A stretch of 64,000 nucleotides of DNA from Chlorokybus atmophyticus. Taxonomy: Eukaryota > Streptophyta > Chlorokybophyceae > Chlorokybales > Chlorokybaceae. This document shows positions 9,985 through 20,314 of the stretch, one piece after another. A program made the position numbers and the translations under genes. The notes under the pieces were generated by a model. It worked only from the letters and a program-made list of their open reading frames with translations, was not told the origin of the DNA and made no database searches. Numbering within the stretch: the first letter of the stretch is position 1; each line of letters starts with the position of its first letter. The stretch spans positions 829,339 through 893,338 of the forward strand of contig RHPI01003156.1 of the NCBI GenBank assembly GCA_009103225.1. Reading direction: 5' to 3'.

Positions 9985-11654
9985 TTGGACTACAATTTAT
10001 CGATTGGTACAAGCTGGCTGCACAAAACCGGTGCGAAGTTGGATTACTCAACCCAACAGCTGACATTTACATGCAAGCCACACGACAAGAGTGTTGAAGT
10101 AGACTTACACTTCACATATGAGCCTGCATTGACTTGTTTGGTGGCTTCAACTTCGCACGAACAACGCGCACATGCCGATTGTACTATGTTATTGCAAATA
10201 CACAATTCAAAATGTCTGATACATTGACGCCTAATGAACAACAACAGTTGATGGTATTGTTGTGGAATGCAACATAGACAACTTTGCAAAAAAGTGGGAA
10301 CCTCTCACTCACACACCTTTGGTCAAGCATGCCATTGACACAGGTGATGCAAAGCCCATCAAACAGAGACCTTACCGTTTGTCGTTCAACGAACCAAGTT
10401 GGTGGAACGCAAACAGGTCAACGAAGAAGCTGAGAAATTGCTCAATGCAAACATCATTCGCCCATCCAGTAGTCCGCGGGCCCACGAGTACTACTAGTAG
10501 TGATGGTGCCAAAGCCGAATGGAAGTATACGCTTTTGTATTAGCTATTGCAAGCTGAACAATGTGTCAAAGAAAGACGTGTACCCACATCCGCGCTGCGA
10601 TGATGTGTTGAAAAAAGTGGGCAATGCCAAGTTCTTCTCAATCTTGGATGCTTTGCAAGGATATCGGCAAGTACTTGTTAAAGAATGAAAGTGACAAGAA
10701 AAGACGGCATTTGCCACACATGATGGCTTGTACGAGTCGAATTATGCCATTCGGGTTAACCAATGCCACGGCAACATTTCAACGCTTGACAAGTAAGGTG
10801 CTCAAGGACTACATTGGTGACTTTATTATTGTGTACTTGACTGATATACTCATCTTCTTAAACACCTATGAAGAGCATCTTCAACACTTGGAAAAAGTGT
10901 TTGCTATATTGCAAAAGGCAGTTATTAAGTTGAATGCACAAAAGTGCTCATTTGCAATGACGGAAGTCAAGCACTTAGGCCACCATGTGTCTGTGGCAGG
11001 CACACTACCTTAACTTAAAAGGGTTGAAGCTGTGCGCAATTGGTCCGCGCTTGAGAGTGTGACATAAGTCAGGTCTTTCCTCGGGTTGGCCTCATATTAC
11101 AAACGGTTCATTCCCAACTTTGCAGATTGCGCAACCATTGCACGACCTTATTAAAAAGGCGTTGGAGTATAAGTGGGGCCCGGAATAACAGCAAGCGTTT
11201 GATGCGCTTAAGCTAAGCCTCACCACAGCGCCTGTGTTGTCAGACCTGACTAAAGCAAGCCATTTTTCATGATGACTGATGCCTTTGACTTTGCACTTGA
11301 TGCGGTATTGGCACAGTACACAGATGATTGCAAAAAACCAGTCATTGCATATGCGAGATCGCTCATCTCTGCAGAGACGAACTACAGTGTCTCTGAAAAT
11401 GAGTGCTTAGCCATTGTTTGGGGTGTCTTATTTTGGGAAGTGTACTTGCATGGCAACAAGTTCACTGTACTCACAAACTTTCACTTTCCAAAGTGGTTGA
11501 TGACTACAAAGGATTTTACAGGTCGGCTTGCCCGATGGGCTTAAAACATTGCAGCAATGTGACTTTGACATTCAGTACCATTCTGATGAAAAAATTGGCA
11601 ATGTGGATGCACAAAGCCGCATACCTCTCTGAGGCCCAGAAATGCCACCACTGA
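9985..11654 (+). pseudogene. RT/RNase H of element A, broken
   Basis: Pieces in order: TGAKLDYSTQQLTF (10030s); RT entry KPNGSIRFCISYCKLN (10506-10555); MPFGLTNATATFQ near 10746; IVYLTDILIF near 10830, where the catalytic Y-x-D-D is damaged to YLTD; VRSFLGLASYYKRFIP near 11065; connection and RNase H start FMMTDAFDFALDAVLAQY near 11266. TAA codons and frameshifts interrupt it (for example at T-TAA-VRSF and PE-TAA-QQAF). RT copies element RNA and RNase H removes the template; this copy cannot do so. Confidence 0.5.
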
Positions 11655-12223
11655 TGCCAATGACAACTTGTTACTACCATTGAATGGTACCTACTGTAGG
11701 AGCAGTTAAAGCTCAGATAAGCTTCGGTCTTGGAGGAAAGGAGCTCACTGATAGCTCAGATTGATACTTTCATCTGAGTGATGAGGTTGAGGAATTTTTC
11801 GCAATCCCAATTGAGATAGCTTCAGAAGAAGCTCTTACACCAAAGGGAGAGTCATCTCCACCTCGCAAGAGATTGCGGTGCTCGTATTGCTACATACGCA
11901 ATCATCACGCGACGGCAAATTGCCCACACAAGTCCACCATCAGGTTTAAAGATGTGCTTGATAATGCACGAGTGATTGCTTAGCTCATAAGGGGGAAGGA
12001 TGCATTAACTGGAAAGCCCCAAGGTATAAGAAGAAAGGTGATCAGCAGAGCCAAACGCTATTTTGTAAATGAACAAGGTTTGTGGCTGCAGTCAACCTCA
12101 CCGTATGGGAAGGACAGCCTGTCTGGAATTGATCCCTCCACATTTGAGATTGATCCCTCCACATGAGACCCGTGCTAAGTTTATTAGGATGCGCATGATA
12201 ACTCAAGCCATCGTTCCGCCACA

Positions 12224-13085
12224 GTGGTGGGCGAATGGTTGAGACAGCGATTCTTTTATTACAAATTGAGGGAGGAGGTCAAAAAGTATGTAAAAACATG
12301 CATAGAATGCCAAGCTAATGCTCTGAAAGTGCGTGAACCTGCACCACTCAAGCCAATCAAAGTGAGTGCATTAGCATTTGAGAGAGTAATCACTAACCTC
12401 ATAGGGCCGAATGAGCCACCAACCCTCCGTGGCAACACATACGTGATTACTGCCATTCATCACCTGACCAAGTGGGCTGAGGCTCGAGCACTGCCAAACA
12501 AAAAGGCAAGAAGTGTCTATCCCTTCATCATGGAGGACATTATAGGACATTATAGGCCGACATGGCCTTCCCAGGATCTTGCATAGTGATGAGGGAAAGG
12601 AGTTTATGCAACAGCAGTTGCATGACAAGTTGGACACAATGCAGATTGCACACTATAAATCTGCTTCTTACCACCCACAAACCAACGGGTTGATTGAGAG
12701 ATTCAATCAAACCATCAAGTCTGCAATTGCCAAGTACGCACAGACGTACACAGACAGGTGGGATGATATGTTACCTTTTACAAGGTTGGGATCTCGCGCG
12801 ATGCGCCAACGCACGACATTCTCCCCTTTTCGCGTGCTGTACAATTGTAAACCACCCCTCCCTATTGACAGTGCAATTGAGGGAAACAATTTTCAAGTCG
12901 TGGACTTGGAAGACTTGGACGGAGAATGGTTCATAAAAAATGGACAGGCATTGCAAAAGTTGCATGAACATGCGGCAAAAAATATTGCTAAAGCTGGGGC
13001 AAAGCAATTTACTGAATTCTTATCTCGCAAAACTTCCATCAACCTCCGCAATTCGTCTTGGTTAGCATTATTTTTATGGTTGTAA
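12224..13085 (+). pseudogene. Integrase of element A, broken
   Basis: Zinc-binding region with CIECQANA (C-x2-C of the HHCC module), then the catalytic core with HHLTKWAEA and, after a frame change near 12580, HSDEGKEFMQQQ and HPQTNGLIERFNQT (third acidic residue of DDE). The frame break separates 12224-12586 from 12579-13085. The normal enzyme inserts retroelement cDNA; this copy is dead. It ends without a recognisable chromodomain. Confidence 0.5.
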
Positions 13086-13174
13086 CCTCGGCATTACTTA
13101 CTGAGTATCGCAGCACGTATGGTGGCGTGAGCGTTATGTTGATTATTAAGTTTTGAAACACTTAACTGCAGGTT

Positions 13175-13265
13175 GCTAACCATATTGTACCATATTGCAC
13201 CATATCGCAGCATATGTATTCATATCGCAACATATCGCAACATATTGCAACACATATACATGTGG
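13175..13265. repeat. CATATTGCA/CATATCGCA short tandem repeat
   Basis: Repeats of a 10-12 bp word (CATATTGCAC, CATATCGCAG, CATATCGCAA) between gypsy A and the Helitron. The same words recur in the 17.5, 20.0, 22.7 and 22.9-23.3 kb repeats. Confidence 0.5.
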
Positions 13266-13549
13266 ATTTGCATCAGTGCACGCCCTAATTGCTGGACTGT
13301 ACCGAGATGGTTCTTTATGATGGCGACGAATGCCAGGGCGGTTGATATGTTCCAGTTGGTATTGTTTCGTCATCCGCTATGACTCACGAGCAACACTGCG
13401 ATTTGTCTCAGCATTGCGAATTGTGGGACGACTGCGATGATATGCTTTCCTGTTGCCAAGATGCACAACGTAAGTTTGTCACGCGCATGCAATGTTGTTT
13501 TTTGTGCGGGCATGTATAGTTTTACGCTGCTGCTGCTACTTATCATCCA

Positions 13550-16100
13550 ATGTATCGACAATCAGTACCCACTGTTGCACCATATGGTTTGGCTAATGTC
13601 TTCATGTCCCATTATACCAAGTGTGATAGTAATTACTACCAATGCCATCGATGTAGTCACGGGTCGGAGCGTTCCAGTTACATTGTGTTACACAGCGCAC
13701 TGTACATTCGCAAGTTGTTGGAGGCACATTTCATGGTAGTGCAGATGTTGTCCCTTGTCAACACGTCCATGGCGCTTTGCGCCTTATATAAACTAACACA
13801 ATTTCACTTCTAGCCAAGTTCAGCAGTTGAATATGATTAACGGTCCATTTATTCCTTGGGATGAGTTTACACATCAGAACCAACATGCCATCTTGTTGCT
13901 GGAGTTGTTGAGCAAGCTATTATCGTCCAACACTCTTGCTCAGAAATATCAGACCTTGGCAGAACAACCATTTGGTTTTGACGGCATCCCCACTGTCGGT
14001 TCATCTACTATTCGTAGCATTGTGTCTCGTGCACAGGGTCGTAATCCTTTATACATTGCTGGTGAATCAGCATACACATTCGTTTTAACCACTTTGTTGC
14101 CATTTCCTTCGCACAGCACAGTTGAAGTCACGCTGGTCACCATGTTGCGCGTTGGACATATGTCGCTGCGTGAGCCTTGTGTTCTTCTTTTTATACACAT
14201 GGATACAGGTGGTGCGTACAACATTCCTGGTTTAACTGTTGAGTCTGCGCGGTTTCCCATGTTGTTTCCGCACCATCGTGGGTTCTTTGATGGTAACGTG
14301 TACAGCAGACTGTCAGATTATGTCAAGTTCCGTCGTACGCAATCGTTCTCAGTTTTCACATTGTACAAGCCTTATTTGCTGTTAATGTACTAAATCCGTC
14401 AAGCAGCTTCTCATAGTCAGAAATTGTCGCGAAGTTGCAAAGGACGCTGATATTAAGAAGTTCCTCAAACAACCACCTACTGCCACAATCAATGATGCCA
14501 TCAAAAACGTTGTACAATTTCGTGTCCCTGGTGACATCATTTGATCTCCAAGTTGGCATCGACAAAAGTTGAGTGAGCTGTTGTGTCTGGTTGAGCATTG
14601 GGGTATGCCTCATCTCTTTGTCACCATGATTGCAGATGAAGTGTCCAGTACCAAATTTCCTGAAATTGTTGATTTGCAGAATGTTCTCCACAATGTCTCC
14701 ACGCAACTTAGTTGGCGCGATGCCCCTGTGGAGTGCGCACGTTTGTTTCATCATCGGTTCATCACCTGCTTTATGGAATATATCATGCAAAAAGATATTC
14801 TTGGACGTGTGATGCACTATGCTATCAGGTATGAAACACAACACCGTGGAACTTTGCATGCACATGTTATGTTGTGGTTACACCCCGATGATGTTGAACG
14901 AGTTTGCAGTGAAATCACTGCGATTATCCCCGGAGATTTTGACCATGCAAATCAGCAAGTAATTGTACCAACTGGTTCTAAACTGTCATTTATGAATATG
15001 TTGCACGCAAGCAGATGCACAAGCCTGTTGGCAGTGGCTGCTGAGCATTTGACAACAAGTGCGACATGGGCTTTCCGTATCCCGTACAACCAGATTCTCG
15101 ACCGCAATTCAACACAGAAACGCGCAGGTACGATTACAGACCACGCACCTGTGACCGCAATGTTGTTCCCACACATCCAGTGCAATTATTATTGTGGGGT
15201 GCTTATTATAATGTGTTGCAAGTCACTGACAGTTATTGGAGCAAGTATTTAGTCAAGTACACAACAAAAATGGAACCTTGTGGCACTGTTGATAATACAT
15301 TAGACACCAATGCGCTCGGTTTGCAAGGATTGACTGTTAATGAATTGCGCATATTGAACACAATGTACTTGTCCAAACCCATTGCTCCAGCTGAAGCTGC
15401 TTTGATATGTTTGAATATTCCCATCATGCAAATGTCGTCCAATGTAACATGAATTGACACGCATTTGCCTAATAATCGTTCTCGCATAGTGAACAGTCGT
15501 GCACGTACAGTAATTGTGCATCCCATGCATCGTTATTGTGTCAGGCCTGACGAGGTAGAAAGAGTAACAATGTACAACTACTTTCGACAGTACATGAACC
15601 GAGATGGAGACACTATGTCACATAACACTGTGCGTACTTTAAGAGATAGACTGAATGCATTTGTGTATGAGTTAGCTGTCCCGCGCATCATCAGATTCAC
15701 GGATTACCATCCTGTACACAGCATTGAGGGGTTGTGTTTCAATTTACTTCTTCAGCGGGTTACTTTTCGTTCTGAAGTTGATTTGATTTCTTTGAACAAC
15801 CAATCACGCACTTACTATAAAGAATGTGTGTTGCGGGGTTTTATTAACAACACAAACAGCAGTTTGTTGACACATGTCATGCGCTATGCCGAACGTAATC
15901 TATACAACGGTGTTAAGATTTACCATATGATGAACGCCATGATGCAGACCACTGATAATGCTATGAATGCCTTGTCTATGGCTGCAGCTGGTCCGATAGA
16001 CAGCCAAACTGCACCAGAACCTACCACGCAGTATCCAACAGCAACATCATCCAACCCCGCATCTCCAGCTTCAACTGTGACAATGGATCCAGATGTATAA
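13550..16100 (+). pseudogene. Helitron Rep (HUH endonuclease) region, broken
   Basis: The N-terminal part has a Cys/His cluster (KCDSNYYQCHRC, 13610s) as in Helitron N-terminal zinc fingers. 13827-14393 and 14569-15252 match Helitron Rep: MVEHLGMPH-like LVEHWGMPHLF, then RGTLHAHVMLWL at about 14845-14880 with the H-x-H metal motif of the rolling-circle nuclease. YWSKYLVKYTTK near 15234-15270 is the expected Tyr region. 15465-16100 continues toward the helicase linker. Breaks: a frame change near 14393, TGA at 14549 and at 15450, and shifts near 15060-15250. The intact protein would nick and transfer single strands during rolling-circle transposition. Confidence 0.5.
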
Positions 16101-16106
16101 GCGCCG

Positions 16107-17446
16107 ATGTTTCAAGGTACTGTGAATGTTAAGGAGTTTGCGTTTGCGAACAATTTTTCTTTGGCCAGCCAGCAAGAACGCTCCGCAAGTAGTATCATTG
16201 CAGCACCGGTTGGTGTACATGTAATATCTGGTTGTCCACTGGACTTGGCAAGAGCAGGCAAAACATTTTTGACTAAATTCATCACTCACATGTTGCGCGT
16301 TGCTGGGATATCTGTTTTACTCAGTGCTACAACTAGCGCTGCGGCTCAGCTCATCTGCTTCAACTGTACATATCAACTTTGCAATACCTGTCAACGGTCA
16401 GCAACTCCGGTTTGTAACTGCTATGGATGATGCCTACAAATTGTTACATCATTGTCGAGTGTTTATTATTGACGAGTTTTCCATGATGACATCGCGGTTG
16501 TTTGACTTGGTAATGCTGCGCTTACAGCATCACCAAGTTCATGGACCAGAATTTCTACAAACAGTCGGCGTTGTATTGGTTGGTGACCACAAGCAACTGC
16601 CAGCAGTTTGTGGACACAAAGTCCAAGACACATCGCAGGTTTGCAGCAAATGCCATATTCCTGCATCACAAAGGTGGCCATGACGTAGGCAACATTTTCT
16701 TTCTGGTTTAGTGCGTCATGCTTCAGACCCTCTATTTGCTCAATTCTTGATTCAGATTGTTTCTGGCATACCCAATTTAGCAGAGATAGCCGATGCGTTA
16801 GGTGGCTGTCTGGTGACTTCGGAGTACTTATAGCAGTTACCAAGTGATGCAACCATATTGTGTTCGCATGTACAAGACACACTGGCTTTCAACAGCATGA
16901 TTGTGAGACAACATTTTGCGGCCGATGCTATTGTGCCAACACAAACTACTTACTTTCAATGCAGTGAACGTGCCCAAATTGTACGACTGGATCTACAAAC
17001 CCAAGTTTAAATTATTACCTTCAGTCGTCAAGGGAGCAAAGGTATTGGTTTTAGAAAACGTTTCACTGCAAGATGGTGTAGCCAATGGGTCTTTGGGAAC
17101 AGTGACGCAGTTCAGATACTACAAAGGTAATGTGAGCAGTATACAAGTTACATTTGATTACTTGGCAGAATCCATGTGGATGCGCCGAACAATACAGCAA
17201 ACAACAACGTTTCAAGGCAAAACGTACTACAAAGCTGTGTTTCCTTTGCAGCTAGTGTATGCAATGACAGTGTTCAAGTGTCAAGGTGCATCGCTACAAT
17301 TAACTACTGTTGTCCACATGCAGGAAGCCTTTGCTCTTGGATTGTGGTATGTGGCGTTGTCGCGTGTGACAAACAGGGCCTATTTACGGTTGACGCGTTT
17401 GCTGCGCCCTGAAGAGATGACGCCCGTTCCTTGGGATTTACGTTGA
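16107..17446 (+). pseudogene. Helitron PIF1-like helicase region, broken
   Basis: EFAFANNFSLASQQ is followed by Walker A GKTFLTKF (about 16258) preceded by a garbled loop, Walker B IIDEFSMM (16467), VGDHKQLPAVC (16580), AKVLVLENVSLQDGV (17035) and the C-terminal AMTVFKCQGASLQLTT...ALSRV motif (17260-17370). It ends with TGA after PVPWDLR. Frameshifts lie near 16370-16430 and 16680. This helicase unwinds DNA during Helitron transposition. No endonuclease domain follows. The element termini (5' TC, 3' CTRR with hairpin) could not be fixed. Confidence 0.5.
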
Positions 17447-17454
17447 TAACCGGT

Positions 17455-17760
17455 AAGTGCAATCAGTGTTGCGCAATGGTGTGGCATATGTTGCATTATT
17501 TTGGCGATATGATACGATGTTGCGCAACGTTGTTTGATATCGACGCATATCGCAGATGCTTGAGCATGTGTGATCGATAATGTACAACATTGCACTACAT
17601 GGTTCCAAGTTGGACGATATTGCTTTAGGCGACATGGTACGATGTTGCGCAACGTTGTTTGATATCAACGCATATCGCATGATGTTTGAGCATGTATGAA
17701 CGATGTTGCACAACATTGCGTTATATGATTCCATGTCGCGTAACATGAACTGCATCTCAT
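17455..17760. repeat. Two tandem copies of a ~126-bp ATATCGC-rich unit
   Basis: Units begin GGCGATATGATACGATG at 17502 and GGCGACATGGTACGATG at 17628, sharing GTTGCGCAACGTTG and GATATCNACGCATATCGCA. Words are shared with the other CATATG/ATATCGC repeats of 13-23 kb. They directly follow the Helitron helicase stop and may belong to its 3' end. Confidence 0.5.
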
Positions 17761-18144
17761 GACCACATTGTACACATTGTACGGTTTGATGACATGGCAT
17801 ATACAGTTGATTGCCGTATCGCCCGTCATCTAACCATGCTTTGTATGCAATCATCTCCTCCATCCCATCATCTCTTCTCACCAATCGCATCGCGGCATGG
17901 CTTAGCACGTGGTCCTCTGCCGATGCAGACCCTTTTCCTTGCCACGCAGGTATACATTGGCAGTATATTTAATGCTGCTATAAATGTACACCAGTTGAAA
18001 CGTCAAGTCGCAGGGCACTGTGCATACATGCCTGTCGCATCACCTGCCTCAGACACCTGCCCATCGTCGGAAACTGTCACCTCAGCCAGACACAGGTAAC
18101 AATGTGGCTCAGTTTGCCTCTGTTTAATCTGGAACTCTGTGAGT

Positions 18145-19698
18145 CAACATGTTGGCGAGCGTTACATTGACAATGCACCTGATTGACAGCATGGACTTTG
18201 ACGGAAAAGACCTGTTTGAGAGGCTCTACGCTTAAATTTCCAATGACGAACCTGGCTTCAAGCGTCCAAGTACAAGTAGCTCTGGAGGTGATGCGCCTGG
18301 TCGTCCGCTGACAGCAAAACAACTGGTAGCATGTGACTCATCAAGAATCGCTCTCAAGACAAGCTGGAGAGGCTATTCACCAAGCCAGAGGCCGATAAGT
18401 TAATTCGCCCTGCCAAAGAGAGAGCTCAAGAGTTTCGCATAAGCCACGGGGACTCCATTGCAACTGGTGAGAGGCGTTAAATGTACACTTACACACTGTG
18501 GTGCATGTGTTAACTGGTGCAAGTATGTGCAGGAACATGCATTTACTACTTTAGAAAGCGCGGCATCGACATTTCTGATGACCTAAAGCGCCAAGTAGCT
18601 TACAAGCTGTGGGACACTCTAATGCGCAAGGACAACCCAGATGCTAATAATGCAGAGCCAATTTATGCTAATCAGGTACGTGTCAATGTGACACTTGGTC
18701 ATTGGCCAAAGCACCTGTAGTTAACAGATGTCTCACAGGTGTTTGAGCTGGTGCACGTTCGCAAAGTTTGCAACTGGGAGACAGCGCATTTTATGTCGCA
18801 ACAAAAGGCAGAAAAAATCATTGAGCAGATCAATAAAGCAGAACCAAGGGAAGCTCCAGTAGCAAATGTTGCTGCCAATGAGGTGTGTTGTTATCCAAGT
18901 TGATGATGGGATTACTGTGCTTGCCAAGATTAATCGCGATGACATGAGAATGCTATGGTTGCGTAGCAGAGTTCCAACAACAATGGGCACATCAAGCCAA
19001 AACCCATGCACTCACTCCATCTTTTATTACACTTCTGTTTTTGCATTGGCTCCCTTGCATCTTATCCTTTACCCGTTGTCTATTTCCTTGTTTCTACTTC
19101 GCTACGCATATATGTCACCATTGTTCAACATCAATCTCGGATGTGTACTACAGCGTTTATAGTAACATTGTTCTTTGCAGCTAAACGATGATGTCCAGAT
19201 GATCCTGCGATCCTCGGCAGCAAGAAACAGCAAGTGTTGTCTATTTCCTTGTTTCTACTTCGCTACGCATATATGTCACCATTGTTCAACACCAACATCA
19301 GGGCCTCTGCACGTACCTCAAAAGATGTGCGCACCCCATAAACACAGGTGTGAAGTTTATCTACAAGTTGACGCATGTGGCAACACCAAAAGTATATATC
19401 GGTCAAAGTAGCCACTCGGGTCGACGTTAAGGAACATCGTAGACACCCGCCTAAGAAAATGTTGCCTGACTTAGATAGCAGTAAACCTTTTGAAGAACAA
19501 GTGCAGTTGGAAGTTTTAGGTGAAGGACATTGCAAGGCGCGAATAGATTGGTTAGAAGCTAGGTATATCACCCAATACGACTCTCGAGGGTGCAAAGGCT
19601 ACAATATGGAAGAAGGCAACCCAGCAAGGTTCAAGGCATTTTGGGCGCGCCGACGTAGTGGTAGCGGTTTTGGCAATAAAAACAAGAAAACAGAGTGA
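18145..19698 (+). pseudogene. Multi-exon gene ending in a GIY-YIG nuclease domain, frameshifted
   Basis: Exon-like pieces: ~18150-18290; ~18340-18470 (charged, KLERLFTKPEADKLI); ~18535-18675 (FRKRGIDISDDLKRQ), followed by GTACGTG; ~18738-18881 (helical, FMSQQKAEKIIEQI); ~18898-19010; ~19183-19232; ~19349-19698. The last piece reads KFIYKLTH...PKVYIGQSSHSGRR, the GIY and YIG motifs and the Arg helix, then after a 2-base loss (near 19421) continues KEHRRHP...WLEARYITQYDS...GYNMEEGN, ending TGA. GIY-YIG domains cut DNA in homing enzymes, Penelope-like elements and repair nucleases. No RT was seen upstream, so the class is open. A TAA lies in the first piece. Confidence 0.5.
19075..19291 (+). repeat. 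56-bp direct repeat inside the GIY-YIG gene
   Basis: 19075-19130 and 19236-19291 are essentially identical (GTTGTCTATTTCCTTG...CATTGTTCAAC). They bracket the short exon-like piece LNDDVQMILRSS. This may be a small segmental duplication or an assembly artefact. Confidence 0.5.
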
Positions 19699-19888
19699 AA
19701 CTGGCTATTGTTTGTGTAGGTCACCATGTGTGTTGGACAGTTTGTGCGACACCATGCTTTGGTGTCGATATGATACAGGTGGGTGCATATTAGTGGTGTA
19801 ACTGTGTTGGTGTAACTTCATAGATGTACGTATGCTGTGGTGTTTGGTGTAAGTGTATTATCTCAGCGACGTAAATTAACCGGGTTCA

Positions 19889-20114
19889 TCATATTAACTG
19901 AGGTTATGTCACATTTTAACTGAACTCTTTCAACAAGGAACTCACGACATGTCATGCAACATCGCACCATAGCAAGCCATATCACACCATACGGTGTCAC
20001 GGCAATCGATATGCCGACATATAATGTCATATGGCGTGATATGGCTGAATGTCGCGCGACGTCGCTGGACATCGTGAGTTCCCTGTGCGTCATGTTAACA
20101 CAATTCAGGTCAAA
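19889..20114 (+). repeat. Left terminal inverted repeat of the RING element
   Basis: It starts TCATATTAACTGAGGTTATG and carries ACTGAACTCTTTCAACAAGG, then CATATG-type palindromes, then GACATCGTGAGTTCC. The motif GGAACTCACGA near 19938 reappears inverted near 20083, so the arm can itself fold back. Confidence 0.5.
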
Positions 20115-20291
20115 TATCCGTATGCTGCCTATCGCAGTGACACAATGTGTGCGGCCATGTGTTGTTGTGCAAGCATGTTCCATAACAACACAACCATACA
20201 AGTAAGAACAGAGCATAAGATTATTCAATTGACAAACTTGACATATGCATCGACAAGGGCAAAACGGGTTCCAGGAAAACAGGTCTACTAA

Positions 20292-20314
20292 GGGGGGGGG
20301 GGGGGGGGGGGGGN
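20292..20314. other. Poly-G run and single-N gap
   Basis: A G homopolymer of about 22 bases ends in one N. It truncates the 3' end of the RING gene, so the true C-terminus is unknown. The Pro-rich tail read through it is an artefact. Confidence 0.5.

Larger units (their letters stand above)
7130..13100 (+). mobile_element. Ty3/gypsy LTR retrotransposon A, decayed
   Basis: The order is 5' LTR, tRNA-Met primer site, gag, protease, RT, RNase H, integrase, all on the plus strand, which is the Ty3/gypsy order. All reading frames carry stops and frameshifts. The 5' LTR and gag are duplicated at 24.0-25.66 kb. No 3' LTR was found: coding similarity fades near 13080 and no copy of the 7.1-7.8 kb sequence follows, so the 3' end looks deleted. 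Confidence 0.5.

Noticed and set aside
13175-19698. Treating the Helitron and GIY-YIG gene as one defined element
   Set aside because: No Helitron 5' TC or 3' CTRR hairpin end could be placed, so joint membership is only a hypothesis.
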